Source: Anarhynchus alexandrinus (lineage: Eukaryota > Chordata > Aves > Charadriiformes > Charadriidae). From it: DNA of 64,000 nucleotides. Shown here piece after piece: positions 62,601-64,000 of this stretch; the stretch's first letter is position 1; the number at the start of each line of letters is the position of its first letter. The stretch covers positions 1 to 64,000 of the forward strand of contig VUYV01000181.1 of assembly GCA_008711295.1 (NCBI GenBank), in the 5' to 3' direction. The notes under the pieces were generated by a model. The model had not been told where the DNA came from. It ran no database searches and saw only the letters and a program-made list of their open reading frames with translations. The translations under genes and the position numbers were made by a program.

Positions 62601-64000
62601 AAGCTCCAGAGAGAAAGATTCATCTGGAAAGGGGATATGGGAACTCCCCTGCGTCCGCGGGCACAAGGGCAGGGAGAGCCTCGCCAGCAGCCTCCGGCCA
62701 TGGGGCGCACGGTCGGGCCAGCGACCGCCCAAGGGGGTGGCAGTGATTTATTTTTGGGTGGGCAGTGTGTGCCTGGGCCCCCTGGGCGAGCAGGGTTTGG
62801 ACCTGCAGCTCCCGGTTGGGTGGCGAAGAGGCTGCAAGCACAGAGGCTGCGCTGAACCATGGCCCTTGCAAGGATTTGTGGGTTGGGAGAATAAATAAAA
62901 CCCAAAACATCGCTCTTATTTCTTGTGAAAAGCAATACAGTGTGCTTCCCCTCTCCCACTCCGGGTTGGGGCAACAGGCTCCCCCATCTTGATTCACCCT
63001 CACTGAGCTCCTGCCAGACCAGCCCAGATCCCACCACAGCTCCTCAGGCCTTAGAGCAGAGACAGAAAACCTAGAGATTTGGGGGAGCTTTACCATAAAA
63101 CTTTGGCACGCAGCAACAGGGAACTGAGCTCAGAGGGAACATGCTTCCATCCTCTTCCTCTGCTCCTACCTAAAGCCAACAGACATTTCGCAGCTCAAAC
63201 AAATAAACAAGCCCACCCAATTCACAGAGCAATATCCATGAAGAAAAGGACTCGTGCACCCCAATGGACTTAGTGCCTGAGTTTCCACCGCCGATAAATA
63301 AGCGCACTGGCAGCCTGGTCTGCTGCCAGCCCCTCCGGAGCAGTTTCACAACTGCCACTCCACTCTGCAATCCTTTGGAGAGGCCGAAGCGCTGTGGTGG
63401 TCCTTGCCAGAACGCACACTTGGCGAGCTGGCATCTGGATCCCTTTGATAACCAGTTCGGCTTGGAGCTGATCCTCCGCGCTGGAGGGTTTGTCAAGGGG
63501 AGGATAAGCAAGGCACGAATCTGTTGCCTCTACCCAACTGGAGAGAAGCCCAAACCTAAATCCTTATCTGAAAAGACCTGAGCTCTGGATCTGGATCCGA
63601 GGAGCATCCTGCTGGCCTTCCCATCTGCGAGGCAGGCAGCCCAAGTCCCGGATCCGCAGCGGGGTGGGAAAGCGAGCCATGAATATGGATTTAACCCTCC
63701 AGCCTGAACCCTTTGGGCTGAGGACTGCCACGCACCGCATGGCAGCGGCGGTCCTGGGCTGTGCTGGCTTCTTGGCCCTACTACAATAGAGAGGATTAAG
63801 TGGACATTTCTCCAGGGAAGAAACCCAGTGACCTGTGCAGGACATGGACAGACGGCTCCCAAGCTCTTCATCCAGACGCTGCAGGAAGCAGATAGAAATA
63901 CAACAGGATTAGCTAGCGCTGGCTGCAAAATAATCTCCATCTCTATCTTAACTCATGGTCCCCAGGTCCTGTTGGGAGAAGCAGCTTCCAGAGAGGACAA
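62601..64000. other. Intergenic GC-rich stretch to right edge
   Basis: ORFs of up to 158 codons occur on both strands in overlapping frames without any recognisable protein signature or splice pattern. No CR1 or other repeat seen. Confidence 0.4.

Noticed and set aside
62620..63096. 158-codon minus-strand ORF with overlapping 151-codon ORF in another frame
   Set aside because: Two different frames open over the same bases point to composition rather than coding. No family match.
1..64000. CRISPR arrays, prokaryotic operons, integrated phage or retroviral genes
   Set aside because: No direct-repeat arrays with spacers, no ribosome-binding-site-linked gene strings and no retroviral gag/pol/env-like protein stretches were seen. 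The only mobile elements recognised are CR1 fragments.

Overview
The window is nuclear vertebrate DNA, most likely from a bird. Four truncated CR1 LINE fragments carry the typical avian CR1 3' end (the stretch around GGTTGGAAGGGACC next to ATTCTATG-type octamers). Introns are short for a vertebrate, and a single protein-coding gene is split into many small exons with consensus GT/AG borders. There are no prokaryotic features, and nearly all long ORFs without splice sites look like chance. Two runs of N show this is an assembled genomic scaffold.

From the left edge to about 46 kb, the + strand carries the 3' two-thirds of CDK5RAP2, the centrosomal scaffold protein whose human orthologue is mutated in primary microcephaly type 3. 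I reconstructed 22 coding exons (988-45841). Their splice phases join without a break into 1,305 codons plus a stop. The exons upstream (start codon and the gamma-tubulin-binding CM1 region) lie off the left edge. The part present contains the SRLP-type EB1-binding motif (exon 6), two diverged copies of a coiled-coil module (exons 12 and 16), the conserved SEIHFLRKQN segment (exon 13), and the C-terminal CM2 region (exon 18). Exon numbers here count only exons in this window. The last exon has two competing reading frames, depending on whether a 44-nt cassette exon at 45150-45193 is included.

From about 46 kb to 64 kb I see no recognisable protein-coding gene. In mammals the gene 3' of CDK5RAP2 is BRINP1, far away across a gene desert; if synteny holds, this is the start of that intergenic region. 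It alternates GC-rich, CpG-dense or poly-C stretches with AT-rich, TAAT-rich blocks that look like conserved non-coding elements. One block holds an exact POU-dimer (MORE+1 type) palindrome at 52391-52403. Two CR1 fragments sit at about 48.5-49.4 kb and 50.4-50.7 kb.

I found no previously undescribed multi-gene system. The most useful leads are the alternative C-terminal tail of CDK5RAP2, several perfect or near-perfect palindromes or hairpins in introns and flank, the POU-dimer site, and a probable assembly artefact (a 44-bp exact duplication around a single N) inside a CR1 copy.
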